Assembly (NCBI RefSeq): GCF_009600315.1
Contig: NZ_WIWC01000034.1
Coordinates: forward strand, 1-54,518
Origin: Pseudomonas helleri
Lineage (GTDB): Bacteria > Pseudomonadota > Gammaproteobacteria > Pseudomonadales > Pseudomonadaceae
Direction of reading: 5' to 3'
DNA: 54,518 nucleotides
This document shows positions 23,914 to 34,500 of this stretch, piece by piece. A program made the position numbers and the translations under genes. The notes beneath the pieces were generated by a model. The model saw nothing but the letters and a program-made list of their open reading frames with translations, did no database searches and was not told the origin of the DNA. The first letter of the stretch is position 1. The number at the start of each line of letters is the position of its first letter.

Positions 23914-25248
23914 TTACTTGAGCAACGACGGTGCCGGGCCTTCAGCCACTTGCAGATCGTCCACCGGACGCATGTCATTCAGCGGGCTGCCACCGGAGGC
24001 CAGCTCGACTTGCAGCTTATCTTCGTCCAGCTCGTTGACCCACTTGGCAACCACCAATGTGGCCACCGCGTTACCGATCAGGTTGGTCAGGGCGCGGGCT
24101 TCAGACATAAAGCGGTCGATACCCAGAATCAGCGCCAGACCGGCAACCGGCAGGTGGCCTACAGCCGACAGGGTTGCAGCCAGTACGATAAAGCCGCTGC
24201 CAGTCACGCCTGCAGCGCCTTTGGACGACAACAACAGCACCAGCAGCAAGGTGATCTGATGGGTGATGTCCATGTGCGTGTCAGTCGCCTGAGCGATAAA
24301 CACAGCCGCCATGGTCAGGTAGATCGAGGTGCCGTCGAGGTTGAACGAGTAGCCGGTTGGAATCACCAGCCCCACCACCGACTTCTGCGCGCCCAGACGC
24401 TCCATCTTCACCAGCATGCGCGGCAGTGCCGATTCGGACGAGGAGGTGCCCAGTACGATCAGCAGTTCTTCACGGATGTAGCGAATCAGCTTGATCACGC
24501 TGAAACCGTGAGCGCGGGCAATACCGCCCAGCACGATCAGCACGAACAGCACGCAGGTGATGTAGAAGCAGATCATCAACTGGCCCAACTGCACCAGCGA
24601 ACCCACACCGTAGGCACCGATGGTAAAGGCCATGGCACCCAGCGCGCCGAGTGGCGCCAGCTTCATGATCATGTTGATGATGTTGAACATGACATGGGCG
24701 AAGCGATCGATAAAATCGAGTACCGGCTTGCCGTAGGCACCCAGGCGGTGCAGGGCGAAACCGAACATCACCGAGAACATCAGCACTTGCAGAATGTCGC
24801 CATTGGCGAAGGCGCCCACGATGGTCGACGGAATGACGTTGAGGATAAAGCCGACAATGCTTTGATCAGCACCAGCGGTCACGTAGCCGGCAATCTTGCT
24901 CGCGTCCAGGGTAGACACATCAATGTGCATGCCAGCGCCAGGCTGAACCACGTTGACGACCACCAGGCCGATCAGCAGCGCTATGGTCGATACCACTTCG
25001 AAGTAGAGCAAGGCATAACCACCGGTCTTGCCGACCGACTTCATGCTCTGCATACCGGCGATACCGCTCACCACCGTACAGAAAATGATCGGCGCGATGA
25101 CCATTTTGATCAATTTGATAAAGCCATCACCCAAGGGTTTGAGCGCTACACCGGTTTCCGGGTAGTAATGGCCGAGCAAAATGCCGATAGCGATAGCTAC
25201 GATCACTTGCACATACAGGGATTTGTACAGTGGCTGACGAGTCGTCAT
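23914..25248 (-). CDS. dctA: C4-dicarboxylate transporter DctA
   Basis: A 444-residue member of the dicarboxylate/amino acid:cation symporter family, very close to Pseudomonas DctA. It starts MTTRQPLYKSLYVQ and shows the family's serine-rich hairpin LGTSSSESALPRM, the NLDGTSIYLTMAAVFIAQA segment that binds substrate and cations, and the second hairpin SSKGAAGVTGSGF. It imports succinate, fumarate and malate across the inner membrane. I chose ATG 25248 because GAGG lies just upstream and orthologues begin there; the open frame runs 42 codons further. A sigma-54 promoter and two matching palindromes upstream point to DctD-type control. Confidence 0.95.
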   Translation of the reverse strand: MTTRQPLYKSLYVQVIVAIAIGILLGHYYPETGVALKPLGDGFIKLIKMVIAPIIFCTVVSGIAGMQSMKSVGKTGGYALLYFEVVSTIALLIGLVVVNVVQPGAGMHIDVSTLDASKIAGYVTAGADQSIVGFILNVIPSTIVGAFANGDILQVLMFSVMFGFALHRLGAYGKPVLDFIDRFAHVMFNIINMIMKLAPLGALGAMAFTIGAYGVGSLVQLGQLMICFYITCVLFVLIVLGGIARAHGFSVIKLIRYIREELLIVLGTSSSESALPRMLVKMERLGAQKSVVGLVIPTGYSFNLDGTSIYLTMAAVFIAQATDTHMDITHQITLLLVLLLSSKGAAGVTGSGFIVLAATLSAVGHLPVAGLALILGIDRFMSEARALTNLIGNAVATLVVAKWVNELDEDKLQVELASGGSPLNDMRPVDDLQVAEGPAPSLLK

Positions 25249-25379
25249 TGCAAAGTTCCTCAAGTGCATCACTCCATCATCATTCCATCTGAGACGGGCG
25301 ATACCTAAAGCGCGAACCCTCCTGTACTTGGAGGGATTTGTTGTGTCGAGCTGCTCTAACGGCAGACCTCTCACGCTTA

Positions 25380-25396
25380 TTGCAAGCGACGGGCCA
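25380..25396 (-). promoter_or_regulatory. Sigma-54 (-24/-12) promoter of dctA
   Basis: On the minus strand TGGCCCG-TCGC-TTGCA matches the TGGCACG-N4-TTGCA consensus. GG and GC are separated by exactly 10 bases, as RpoN requires. Transcription would begin near 25,370, giving a leader of about 120 bases before dctA. Confidence 0.85.
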
Positions 25397-25461
25397 AGAT
25401 GGGCAAAAGGCTGATACGGCTAGGCTTGTAGGAAAAAAACCACAATACCCCAAGCCTAAGT

Positions 25462-25517
25462 TGGCGGGTTTCCGCCCTTTGAGGGGTGAAGCGAGAATGA
25501 TATGGCGGGTTTCCGCC
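25462..25517 (-). promoter_or_regulatory. Two identical palindromic activator sites upstream of dctA
   Basis: TGGCGGGTTTCCGCC occurs at 25462-25476 and again at 25503-25517. Its core GGCGG-GTTT-CCGCC is a perfect inverted repeat. The copies are 41 bases apart (about four helix turns), centred near -99 and -140 from the predicted start, the usual place for sigma-54 activator sites. DctD, or the DctD-like protein at 37178-38512, is the likely ligand. Confidence 0.7.
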
Positions 25518-25533
25518 TTGACGGCTGGGTATT

Positions 25534-25683
25534 TGTAGTCGCTGACGAGGAACGAAGGCTGCGATAGGGAGGGACGAAGCGACTGTAAAATCTGATCACA
25601 CACTCATGCTGATAGCTCGAGGGGGCTTTGATTTGCGAGCGCTGCGCACACGATCGCAGCCTTCGTACCTAGGCAGCGACTAC
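25534..25683. repeat. Inverted pair of REP-like sequences
   Basis: The motif TGTAGTCGCTGACGAGG with a GAAGGCTGCGAT end (25534-25565) recurs in inverted form (25653-25683, ATCGCAGCCTTCGTACC then GGCAGCGACTAC). Sequences of this TGTAGTCGCTG...GGCTGCGA type are scattered in fluorescens-group genomes as REP/REPIN elements. Confidence 0.6.
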
Positions 25684-25702
25684 GGGTTGGGGATTTGTAG
25701 TA

Positions 25703-27052
25703 TCAGTTCGCAGCAGGAAAATGAATCCGGAACGCAGCCCCGCCCAATGAGGAGTCATCCAGAGTCAATTGTGCGTCGTAGCTTTCAATAATGTCTTTAA
25801 CCACCGCCAGACCAATCCCCTGCCCTGCGTGCTGGCGATCAAGACGTTCGCCACGCTGCAGAATACGCGCCCGCTGATCTGCAGGTACGCCCGGCCCGTC
25901 GTCTTCAACGCAGACTTCTATACCATGGGCATTTCGATGCAAGCTGATGCGCACTTGGCCAAGGCACAAGCGATACGCGTTTTCGAGCAAATTGCCGAGC
26001 AACTCCAGCAACGCATTCTGTTCAATCGGGACGTGGCTCAACTCCGGTATGTCGTAACTGACCTTCACCTGCTTGTCGCGGTACACCTTACCCAGCGTGT
26101 CGCACAGGCTTTTAACCACCGGCAGTAGCTCAACCTGATGGCGCACCAAACCGCTTTTGCGCAAACTGGCCCGTTGCAGTTGATAGCTTATTTGCTGGTT
26201 CATGCGTTCAATCTGGGTTTGCAGCACCCATGCTTGTTCACGATCTTGCGGGCGCTGGGCCATGCTTTCGCTGACCCCTTGCAACACTGCCAGTGGGGTT
26301 TTCAAGCTGTGGGCCAGATCATCCAGTGAGTCCCGATAACGGGTGCGCTGCTCACGCTCGCTTTGCAGCAGACGGTTCAAGGAGCCGGTAAGGCGCAATA
26401 ACTCGCGCGGATGCTGTTCGCTGAGGCTTTCGCGCTCGCCGCTTTCAATCTGGTCCAGCTCCTGACTCAAACGTCGCAAGGCACGTAACCCCCAGGTCAA
26501 ACCAATCCACAACAGTGCCAGCAAAACAACCAAAGCGGCGCCAAACCCCAGGTAGAGGTTTTCACGCAGCCCGGCCAGGGTCATGTTGTATTCGCGCATC
26601 GGTTGCAACGCGACAAAGCTGAAGGCCGCGCTTTTGCCGCCCAGCAGCTTGACCTCCACGTCATAGACGAAAAATTCCTGCCCGTTGCCTTCGCGGATGC
26701 TCGCAAACTCATTGCCGCGCCCGTCGTAGCGCGGCGTGTAGTTGATGGTTTCTTCCTGAGTGGCCCGTGAGCGCCACACCAGATGACCTTCGCGGTCATA
26801 GATATAGCCGAGCAGGCGGCTGTCCGGCAGGTTAAATTGTTCATCCGGCAGCAGCGCCGGCATCTTCAATTTGTTTTTCTCGACCCGCGCCGCTGAAATC
26901 AGCGTGGTCACGTCCGATGCCAGTCGCTGCTCGATGGCATCCTTGAGCGCCAGACTGAACGCCCCTTGCATGGCCGGTAATAAGGCCAGCATAAACAGCA
27001 CCGCCAACAAGGTGGCTGCCAGCATCAATCGAACGCGAAGCGAACGAATCAC
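25703..27052 (-). CDS. phoQ: Sensor histidine kinase PhoQ
   Basis: A 449-residue inner-membrane kinase. One membrane helix lies near residues 9-27, an acidic periplasmic sensor at about 30-165 and a second helix near 170-192. HAMP-type sequence follows, then the dimerisation box DLAHSLKTPLAVL with His near 248, and the ATP domain with NLLENAYR, EDDGPGVP and GQGIGLAVVKDIIE. The region matches Pseudomonas PhoQ, which responds to low divalent cations and cationic peptides. It starts 4 bases inside the end of phoP, so both are made from one message. Confidence 0.85.
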   Translation of the reverse strand: MIRSLRVRLMLAATLLAVLFMLALLPAMQGAFSLALKDAIEQRLASDVTTLISAARVEKNKLKMPALLPDEQFNLPDSRLLGYIYDREGHLVWRSRATQEETINYTPRYDGRGNEFASIREGNGQEFFVYDVEVKLLGGKSAAFSFVALQPMREYNMTLAGLRENLYLGFGAALVVLLALLWIGLTWGLRALRRLSQELDQIESGERESLSEQHPRELLRLTGSLNRLLQSEREQRTRYRDSLDDLAHSLKTPLAVLQGVSESMAQRPQDREQAWVLQTQIERMNQQISYQLQRASLRKSGLVRHQVELLPVVKSLCDTLGKVYRDKQVKVSYDIPELSHVPIEQNALLELLGNLLENAYRLCLGQVRISLHRNAHGIEVCVEDDGPGVPADQRARILQRGERLDRQHAGQGIGLAVVKDIIESYDAQLTLDDSSLGGAAFRIHFPAAN

Positions 27053-27726
27053 CGGCAGCGCTCAGTGAACAGGTAGCCCAAACCCCGCACGGTGTCGATT
27101 GGCTTAAAGCCGTTTGCCCCCTCAAGCTTGCGTCGCAGGCGCCCGACCAGCACCTCGATCACATTCGGATCACGTTCCTCGTCATCCGGGTAGAGCTGTT
27201 CCATCAGTCGGTCCTTGGCCACCACTTGCTGATGATGGCGCATCAGGTATTCAAGAATTCTGTACTCATAGGCCGTCAGCGCCAGCGGTTCGCCTTCCAG
27301 CACCGCTTGCTTGCGGTTGATGTCCAGCACCAGCTCACCCGCCACAATGGTCGACTGAGTAAAGCCGCTGGAGCGACGCAGCAAGGCGTTGAGCCGCGCT
27401 TCGAGTTCTTCAAACTGAAACGGTTTGACCACGTAATCGTCAGCGCCGGCGGCGAGCCCTTCAACTTTGTCCTGCCAGTTACCACGAGCTGTAAGAATCA
27501 GAATCGGAAAGGTCTTGCCCCGGGCACGAAGTTGGCGAATCAGGTCCAGCCCGCCCATACCGGGCAAACCGAGGTCGATCATGGCCAAATCGTGATTGAA
27601 CTGTTCGCTTTGATACAACGCCTCTTCGGCATTGGCCACCGACTCAACGACATGTCCACGTTCGCTTAGACGGGTTTGCAAGTGATGGCGCAACAACGCC
27701 TCATCCTCTACCACCAGCAGTTTCAT
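27049..27726 (-). CDS. phoP: Response regulator PhoP
   Basis: A 225-residue OmpR-family regulator. The receiver domain begins MKLLVVEDEALLRHHL with acidic pocket residues, phospho-acceptor Asp in AMIDLGLPGMGG near 51, Thr in LILTARG and Lys in DDYVVKPFQ. The winged-helix DNA-binding domain follows (ALTAYEYRILEYLM; VIEVLVGRLRRKLEG; TVRGLGYLF). It controls magnesium and outer-membrane genes in Pseudomonas. GGGAG lies six bases before the ATG, and a PhoP-type direct repeat upstream suggests autoregulation. Confidence 0.9.
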   Translation of the reverse strand: MKLLVVEDEALLRHHLQTRLSERGHVVESVANAEEALYQSEQFNHDLAMIDLGLPGMGGLDLIRQLRARGKTFPILILTARGNWQDKVEGLAAGADDYVVKPFQFEELEARLNALLRRSSGFTQSTIVAGELVLDINRKQAVLEGEPLALTAYEYRILEYLMRHHQQVVAKDRLMEQLYPDDEERDPNVIEVLVGRLRRKLEGANGFKPIDTVRGLGYLFTERCR

Positions 27727-27771
27727 TGCGCTCTCCCATGCGAACCAGTGTCATACCTTAAGGGCTGAGCC

Positions 27772-27788
27772 CTGAACGGACTCTGAAC
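27772..27788 (-). promoter_or_regulatory. PhoP box upstream of phoPQ
   Basis: On the minus strand GTTCAG-N5-GTTCAG forms a direct repeat with 11-base periodicity about 46 bases before phoP. This is the form of PhoP binding sites known from Pseudomonas oprH-phoPQ promoters, so positive autoregulation is likely. Confidence 0.7.
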
Positions 27789-27818
27789 AATTGCATAGCA
27801 TGGCTCATCCCCTGCAAA

Positions 27819-28571
27819 ATGCCCGGCATGAAACGACTTCCTGCCTTACCTGCCTGCTGCTCGACATTTCGCGCTGACTGGCCCTTGCCGCAAGCGTTAC
27901 CGGGCAGCGTGTGGCTCAGTACCGAATTCAACCCAACCGAACTGAAGGCTGAAGATTTCGCCAACAGCGCTCTGGACATGCCTGCCAGTATTCAACGCTC
28001 GGTCGCCAAACGCCAAGCCGAATTTCTGGCCGGACGTCTGTGCGCGCGCGCGGCATTGCTGCAATTGGATGGCACCTGCGCATCCCTTGCCATAGGGCAA
28101 GACCGCGCACCGGTTTGGCCTGAGCACATCAGTGGAGCCATTACCCACAGCAATGGCCGGGCCGCCGCGTTGGTGGCTCTCAAGCGTGAATGGCAAGGCG
28201 TGGGCATGGATCTGGAGAACTTGCTCAGCGCCGAACGCGCCCAGCGACTGGCCAAAGAGATCCTCACGCCGGATGAGTTACAACGAATGGCAGCAGGCCC
28301 GGTTGAAGACATTGGATTGCTGGTAACGCTGACGTTTTCGGTCAAGGAAAGCCTGTTCAAGGCGCTTTTCCCGCTGGTACAAAAGCGCTTTTACTTTGAA
28401 CACGCCGAAGTGCTGAGCTGGTCGCGGGCAGGGTCAGTACAGCTGCGGCTACTGACTGATCTTTCCCCGGAGTGGCCTTGTGGCAGCTTGCTTGACGCCC
28501 AGTTTTGCCTGTATGAAGAACAGCTGCTAAGTGTGGTGGCGATCAGAGGGCCTGCGCCCTCTGTCGCCTGA
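27819..28571 (+). CDS. pcpS: 4'-phosphopantetheinyl transferase (PcpS/EntD-like)
   Basis: A 250-residue EntD/PcpS-type phosphopantetheinyl transferase. Signature motifs: KRQAEFLAGRLCARAAL (CoA-binding region, about 65-81), SGAITHSNGRAAALV, GVGMDLENL with the metal-binding Asp, and TFSVKESLFKALFP, the (W/F)SxKES helix. It transfers phosphopantetheine from coenzyme A to carrier proteins of fatty acid synthesis and of siderophore or peptide synthetases; in Pseudomonas a single broad enzyme does both. It is divergent from phoP with the PhoP box between. A second ATG at 27828 is an equally possible start. Confidence 0.8.
   Translation: MPGMKRLPALPACCSTFRADWPLPQALPGSVWLSTEFNPTELKAEDFANSALDMPASIQRSVAKRQAEFLAGRLCARAALLQLDGTCASLAIGQDRAPVWPEHISGAITHSNGRAAALVALKREWQGVGMDLENLLSAERAQRLAKEILTPDELQRMAAGPVEDIGLLVTLTFSVKESLFKALFPLVQKRFYFEHAEVLSWSRAGSVQLRLLTDLSPEWPCGSLLDAQFCLYEEQLLSVVAIRGPAPSVA
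28544..28563. terminator. Strong hairpin at convergent gene ends
   Basis: CAGAGGGC and GCCCTCTG pair perfectly around a 4-base loop, inside the last codons of the phosphopantetheinyl transferase and just before the convergent toxin gene's stop. No T-run follows, so intrinsic termination is uncertain. Confidence 0.35.
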
Positions 28572-28586
28572 CTCACCTAAAAGAGA

Positions 28587-31500
28587 CTACGACACACTCG
28601 TGGCTTGAGAGGCTTGGTAGGCCAGTAACGTCAAGGTTTCAATGAGGCTTTCGATTTTCTGGTCCCGGCTCACTGTGAGCTCTTGACCGCGCTGCAGTTC
28701 CAATTCGTCCGAAAGACCCTCTTCTTCAGAGAGTTTCAAATAATCGCGCTGAAACTCGGCTTCGATGGCAGCGAAGCGCTCGGCGTAATGATTTTGCAGA
28801 TAATCACGCCAAAACTTTTCTTGCATGATGCTGTGCATAAAAGTCGGCGTACCGTCCAGGGCCAACACCCTGACACCCGCCTGGAGCGTGCTCGGTTTTA
28901 AATCGGACACAACAGGGCTGTAAATCATCTCGTGGGTCTGCGTCGGTAAATCAAGCACCTTAACCAGCTCTACACGAAACAGCAGTTGCACCTCAGCCAC
29001 ATCTCGATCGTGCCCGGCTTGCAACTGCTCTCGCACCAACGCGTTAGCCATGTCATCAACTTGCCTGAGGCGAAACAGTTGCTTGGCCAGTTTGAACAAG
29101 CTTCCTTCAACCTGCTCTTCACCCACGCTCATTTCGGCTTGACGAATTAACACCTGAATTTCCAGGTTCTCCAATATCATCATCGCCCCATCACCGCAGG
29201 TACGAAGATCGTAATAAACCGACTTCAACAACAAATCGCGCAACACGGTGTCTGCGAGTACTTGATCAATCAGCACCCACACTCGACCTGTTATTAACTC
29301 CCACGCTTTTTGCGTCACTTTCGATTTATCAGCTACAAAAAAACCCAGCATGTTGAAGAATTTTTCAGACTGGTCACCAAACCCTTCCAACAAAGCCCAC
29401 TTCCGCGATTTTTCCTGTTGTTGTACGGCGCTCAAATTCGTCAGTATCCAGGGGGATATATCCTTTGCTCCACGTAAAACCCGCGCCAGATCAATCGCAT
29501 GGGCGACTGCCGGGATATAGCCCAAATTGATTCCGGTTTCTCGCCAGTAAGCAATAATCCGGTCACGGCTATCATCGGCGATCGCGTTACCCGCAAGCCT
29601 GATAGCACGATTGGCATTGGCGGGCGCTGGCACTTCAAAAACCGCTGTCGGGACAGTGGTAATTTCGTTATTTCGCAGATTGGCCAATATAAGATGAGGC
29701 AAGGACCACAACCCAACCGGCAATGTTCTCAGGTCGGCATGTTCCAGACTCAAATTCCGTAAAGCAACCATTCGACTGACATCCAGAGGAAAGCTGATCG
29801 AGTTATTGTCCAAAGAAAGCCCTTCAAGCAGCGGCCTATTGGTTAGTAGCTCAGCCGTTTCGGCTGACAGCACAATATGATTATTAGACAGCTCAATTGA
29901 TCTCAGATGCGGCATATTCGCAAGCGCGGGGGGAACCCTGAACATGCGGTTATTCGACATGCTAAGGATGTGTATGTCGGGAAATTGGCTCAGAAATTCA
30001 TTGGACCCGGAACGTAAGTTCATGCCATCCATTCTCAGCACACGGACATGTCTGAAATCGCCGACGATGGCTGGCAAATCCCCCACATCCAGACCATGAA
30101 GATCGAGAGTCGGCCCAACCACTCTGTTATCAGGCGATAGTTCGAGCGGCAATTCCCTGCGCCAAGCGCGAACAATCAGCTCATGTACCCGACGCCTGTG
30201 ACCAGGCAATGCCATGCCCATATGGCTGGTTCCAGTGGGGTACAACTGGATTTGTTCCCAAGCATTAAGTTGTGCCTCCATTGCATCGAACTGGATGACA
30301 TTTTGCGCCAGCACACCTAATTGCGTGGCCTCTGTCCCCCCCAAATCGTCCAGAAATCGAACCGCCCCTTCGTAGTTCAAGCCTGGGTAGAGCGCCCGAA
30401 CTTGACGGAGCACGGCAATGGAATGACTGGAACCTCCAAGGCTTACGGTCAGCGGATAGGCTATAAACGATCGATCGACATTCATCGGGGGAATGCGCGG
30501 AGGCAGGGGCGGCTCCAGCCCCAGCAGTTTTTTAACGTTGCTGCGCTGCTTTTGCGCCTGCTCTCTTATTTTCTCGCTCAGCACCTGAGTGTCCTTGTCA
30601 TCCTTGACCCCAATGGCCAGATGCTCGTTCGGTGCCAGCATGTGCAAGATGGAAGACAACAAATTGTTGTCTATAACAGACGCCCCATTGATAGGCTGCC
30701 CCTCTGGCGTATACGCCTGATAACGGTCATCGCGCTTAACCATGACCCGCGCACTACCGTCTGCAGAGCCAATGCTGTCGAGCAGTTCGCCACCCGGTTC
30801 ATTGAGCCGTACTTCAAGTCGTATTGCGGCCGGCCATCCGGGCAGTGATTGCAACATATGCAGCGAAAGCTTTTCGCTGTCGGGGTTCGCAGTACCGCCC
30901 AAATACAAACCTTCATAGGCACGGGTCAGCTGCACTTCCCGAGACGTCCAGCCAATCTGCTCAGCCAGCCGTGGAGGAATCAAGTTGTTATCGAGAAAGT
31001 TGACACGCTCAAGAGCGGTCGTATGAGCCAGCAGGTGTTCTATGACACTTTTTGGCAAGTCGGGGTAATACCCTTGAACCAACTGAACGTGCGGTTCAAC
31101 ACTGCGCTCCAGGCTTTCATAAATCGATTTGAAGAAGTTGGATTCCCGCTTGAGTGCATGGCCAGCAATCTTTTTGCTTAGGCTCAGCATGCGCGATTCG
31201 ACTATCGGGTCGTATTCGCCCAGTAAAACCCGGGTTTCGGCCTCGTCCAAACTCAGCACAATCGTACGTATCAGGCGGCCTTTATCCATTTCACCGGCAG
31301 CAACCTGAATACGTGCCAAGTCACTGCTCAGGTCACGCCCATACTCTTTCAAGGTATTGCCTAGAGCGTCGACCACTCTCAAAACTTTGTTGGGTGGCCA
31401 GCCCGGCAAGCTTTGAATCAGCAACAATTGAAAATCAGTGCGCGCGTCAGTCAGGGTATGGTGCGCCTGCATTTTTTTGACGAAGGTGCTAATGCTGTCC

Positions 31501-34500
31501 TGAATCTTGAAACGCTTCCAGGTGTCTATTAATAAAGGCGGGGGCGTGAGGTTGTTGATGTGAACGTTCAGCAGCACCCCTTCGCGGGTATTGCTTACCG
31601 CCATGATGTGTTGGCCCACTTCATCCCTGAAGGAAGTCGGCTCTGCACGCAGTCGGCGCAACAGCTGAAGTGTGGTCCAGTGCTGCGGATTCTCGGTTTT
31701 CTGGCGCCAGGCGCCATCGTAGTTGTGCTCCAGAATGGGCGTGTTAACGCCTACCTTATCCGGATGAACCATGCGCCATTTAAAGAGTGTGGTATCAAAC
31801 TCAACCTGATAGACCGCGCCATACAGCGACACGTAGTGTTTACCTTGTATCTCGTATAGCCCCAACTCACGTTGCGGCCCATCACTGGGGAGTGCGAGCT
31901 TGCGTTCATATTGAGCCGTGGTCCTATCCCAGAGGTTCACAAAACCGCTGGATTCACGGTTTCTCAACATGGCATCGCCCAACGTCTTGCGTATGGCGGT
32001 AGCGGTATCGCTAGCGCTAGAGCCTCCTACCATGCCCAACGCTGACCGCTCCTCATAATTGAGATACCAGCTCAGGGCCATGAAGAAGCTATCGGGAGTC
32101 AAACTGAACGTGGTGCTATTACCGCTACGCGAGCTAATGGTCTGATACGTATCCTGACCGTGGTGTATGAGGATGACGTCCTTTTCGTCAGGCTTTGTAA
32201 TCGTGGAATCCTCGCCCGGCGCGGGGCTGCCCGCATCCTTGACGACCAGCTTTCGGTCTAGGGTGTCTTGCAATACACCCCGGGCAAACTCGCGTACCCA
32301 GCGATCACTGTCGGGGTTGAACGCCCTGCGATGATAAATAGCGTCCAGCGCCAGATCGACACGCAACTTGATCTTCAGCCGATCAGCAGCCTGGGAGAAC
32401 GGCAACGGCTGCGTATTCTGCTCCAGCGCACGAACTGTCTGGTGAGCGGTGAACGGATGAGCGATCAACAACTGTTCAAGGCACTCAATTGATAACGAAG
32501 GGTTGAGTTCATGCAGCTTGGCCAGCAAGGGTGTTGTGGTATCCAAGATCGGGGGATAGAGCAGCGGCAAATACTTTTTGGCCGGATCTGCACTGGCAAC
32601 AGGATCGCTGCGTTTATGCCCCTCAAGCCCTGTAAGGGCCTTGAACAGCAGTGGCTTGTCCTCTCGTGCCTGATTGGCAATTTGGTCTCGCAGTTTTGCA
32701 ATTCTTCCGGTTTTGCTGATGCCGGAATTATCTTCAAGCCCCAGTGTTGATCCCGCCGGGAGTTGATCAAGGATCAAGGTGAAAAGTTGCTCAACTTCGG
32801 CACTGCCATGGGAAACATCGTTACGGGCAACATAGACGCCATGATCCCGGCGCTTGAGCTGGACGCGGCTCAGTGATGCACCCGGCAGGTAGTCCTTACC
32901 ATAGGTTTCGATTAACTGCCCTTGTTGATTGAATACCTCCAGCAAGGTTTCGCTCGGCCAATTCGGCAGTTGGGTTAACACTGCAAACACCGCACTGTCC
33001 GCATTAACAGGCATTTCACCGCGTAACGGTAAATCACTGATTATCTGGTCAATCAACTGGTCCGTCTGGAACCGCCTGACACCATCAGCCAGCGGCCCCG
33101 TAACAGGCTCTCCTTGCCAAACCCGTTGCAGTTGCTCACGCGTGGTGCCGGTAATGCGAAGTACCCGTGCAATATCCGCATGCGCGTCATCAGACGTGAC
33201 TGTGGGCAACATCCGCTGAAACAACTGCGTATCGTCCAGAGTCTGAATATCATCCAGCGCCAGGCTCCACACTTGCCGGTCCGGGTCGAACCTTACAGGC
33301 GCATTAACCGTTTGCGCATGCTTCGATTTCAACAGGTAATGGCCAGACTCCCTGTCGAGAATGACCTCGACCGCGAGGGTTTGATCACCCTCTTGAACCT
33401 TGGCGTAGACCTTCTCTTTGATCTGATACAGCCCCTCTGCCGTGGGTGTCAGGCGCTGCAAAACGCTGATATCGAGGTGCGAATAGGCGCTCAGATCCGG
33501 GCGCCACAATTCAACTGTACCGTCTGGCAAGTTGACTTTACGGGGCTGACCCAACGTATTCCACAGGGCGCGCATGCGCTGGCGGTGAGACTGAGCGGCA
33601 ACGCCGATCAGCCGTGCACTGATGATCATGTCAATGCCATCCGCCAGCGCACTGGCGAAGGTATTGCTCTCGCCTTTAATCGCCTCCCTCAGGCCTTGCA
33701 AAGCGCTGTAGGTCAAAGAGCCAAATACCGCAGCCTGCATTATGGCATTAAGCCCCAACACGCCCCCCGGTAAAGGGGTGGTCAATAAGCCCAACACCTC
33801 ACTGGCCAGGTCGGACAAAGCTTCCTTGAAGGCCTTCCAGTCAAGTTCAGAATGGGTGGAGGCCAACATATTCAAATTGGCGCGATAACGCTTAAGCTGC
33901 TGATTGGCGATGGTCTGAGCAATGGAAAGTGAGGGTTTATCCGTCACATCAACGTTGACGTACAAGTTGTCGAGATCGGGTTCCGGAAACACCTCGCGAA
34001 AGCCGTCATATAAAACACCCGCCAGCCATGTCATACCTTGGGGCCTGGGCTCATTGTTCAGCAGCTTGGTAAAGGGACCAATGTCTTTCAACGCCAAATG
34101 CCTGAGCAACCAACCGAGTTGCCCGCTAGACGAATCACGTTTTATTTGTTGGGTAAACTGTTTAAACGCGTGCGTCACATCTTTGTGCCATAAAAGCGCA
34201 CCGCCCAAGCGTTGAGGAAAATAGCTGTAAACACCCGTGATGTTCTCAACCTTGATAATGAACAGAGGCAGCGCAAAATCATTTGTGCCGACCTCGTTAA
34301 TATGAAAATCAACGCCAACATCAGATTCGAAGAGCAACCTTCCGTTATCACCCATTGGCACTAGTGGATTGATAAGAATTGTCCTCTTGTACAGCCCCAT
34401 TGAGCACGGCCAGATGTGCGGAACACTTTCCCCCTTCAACATACGAAGCAGTTGATCATAATCATCACGCAGCACTTTAGTACTGAAGCTGTTTCGAAAA

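Larger units (their letters stand above)
25249..25702. other. dctA control region and REP-like repeats
   Basis: This 454-base interval between the dctA start and the end of phoQ contains the sigma-54 promoter (25380-25396), two activator-type palindromes (25462-25517) and a pair of inverted REP-like sequences (25534-25683). I see no gene in it. Confidence 0.7.

Noticed and set aside
23638..25308. 556-codon plus-strand ORF
   Set aside because: It is antisense to dctA, which has clear family motifs; the ORF's Gln/His/Arg-rich translation is typical of a GC-rich shadow frame.
33114..33773. 219-codon plus-strand ORF and several neighbours
   Set aside because: Antisense to the giant toxin gene, with no ribosome site or domain.
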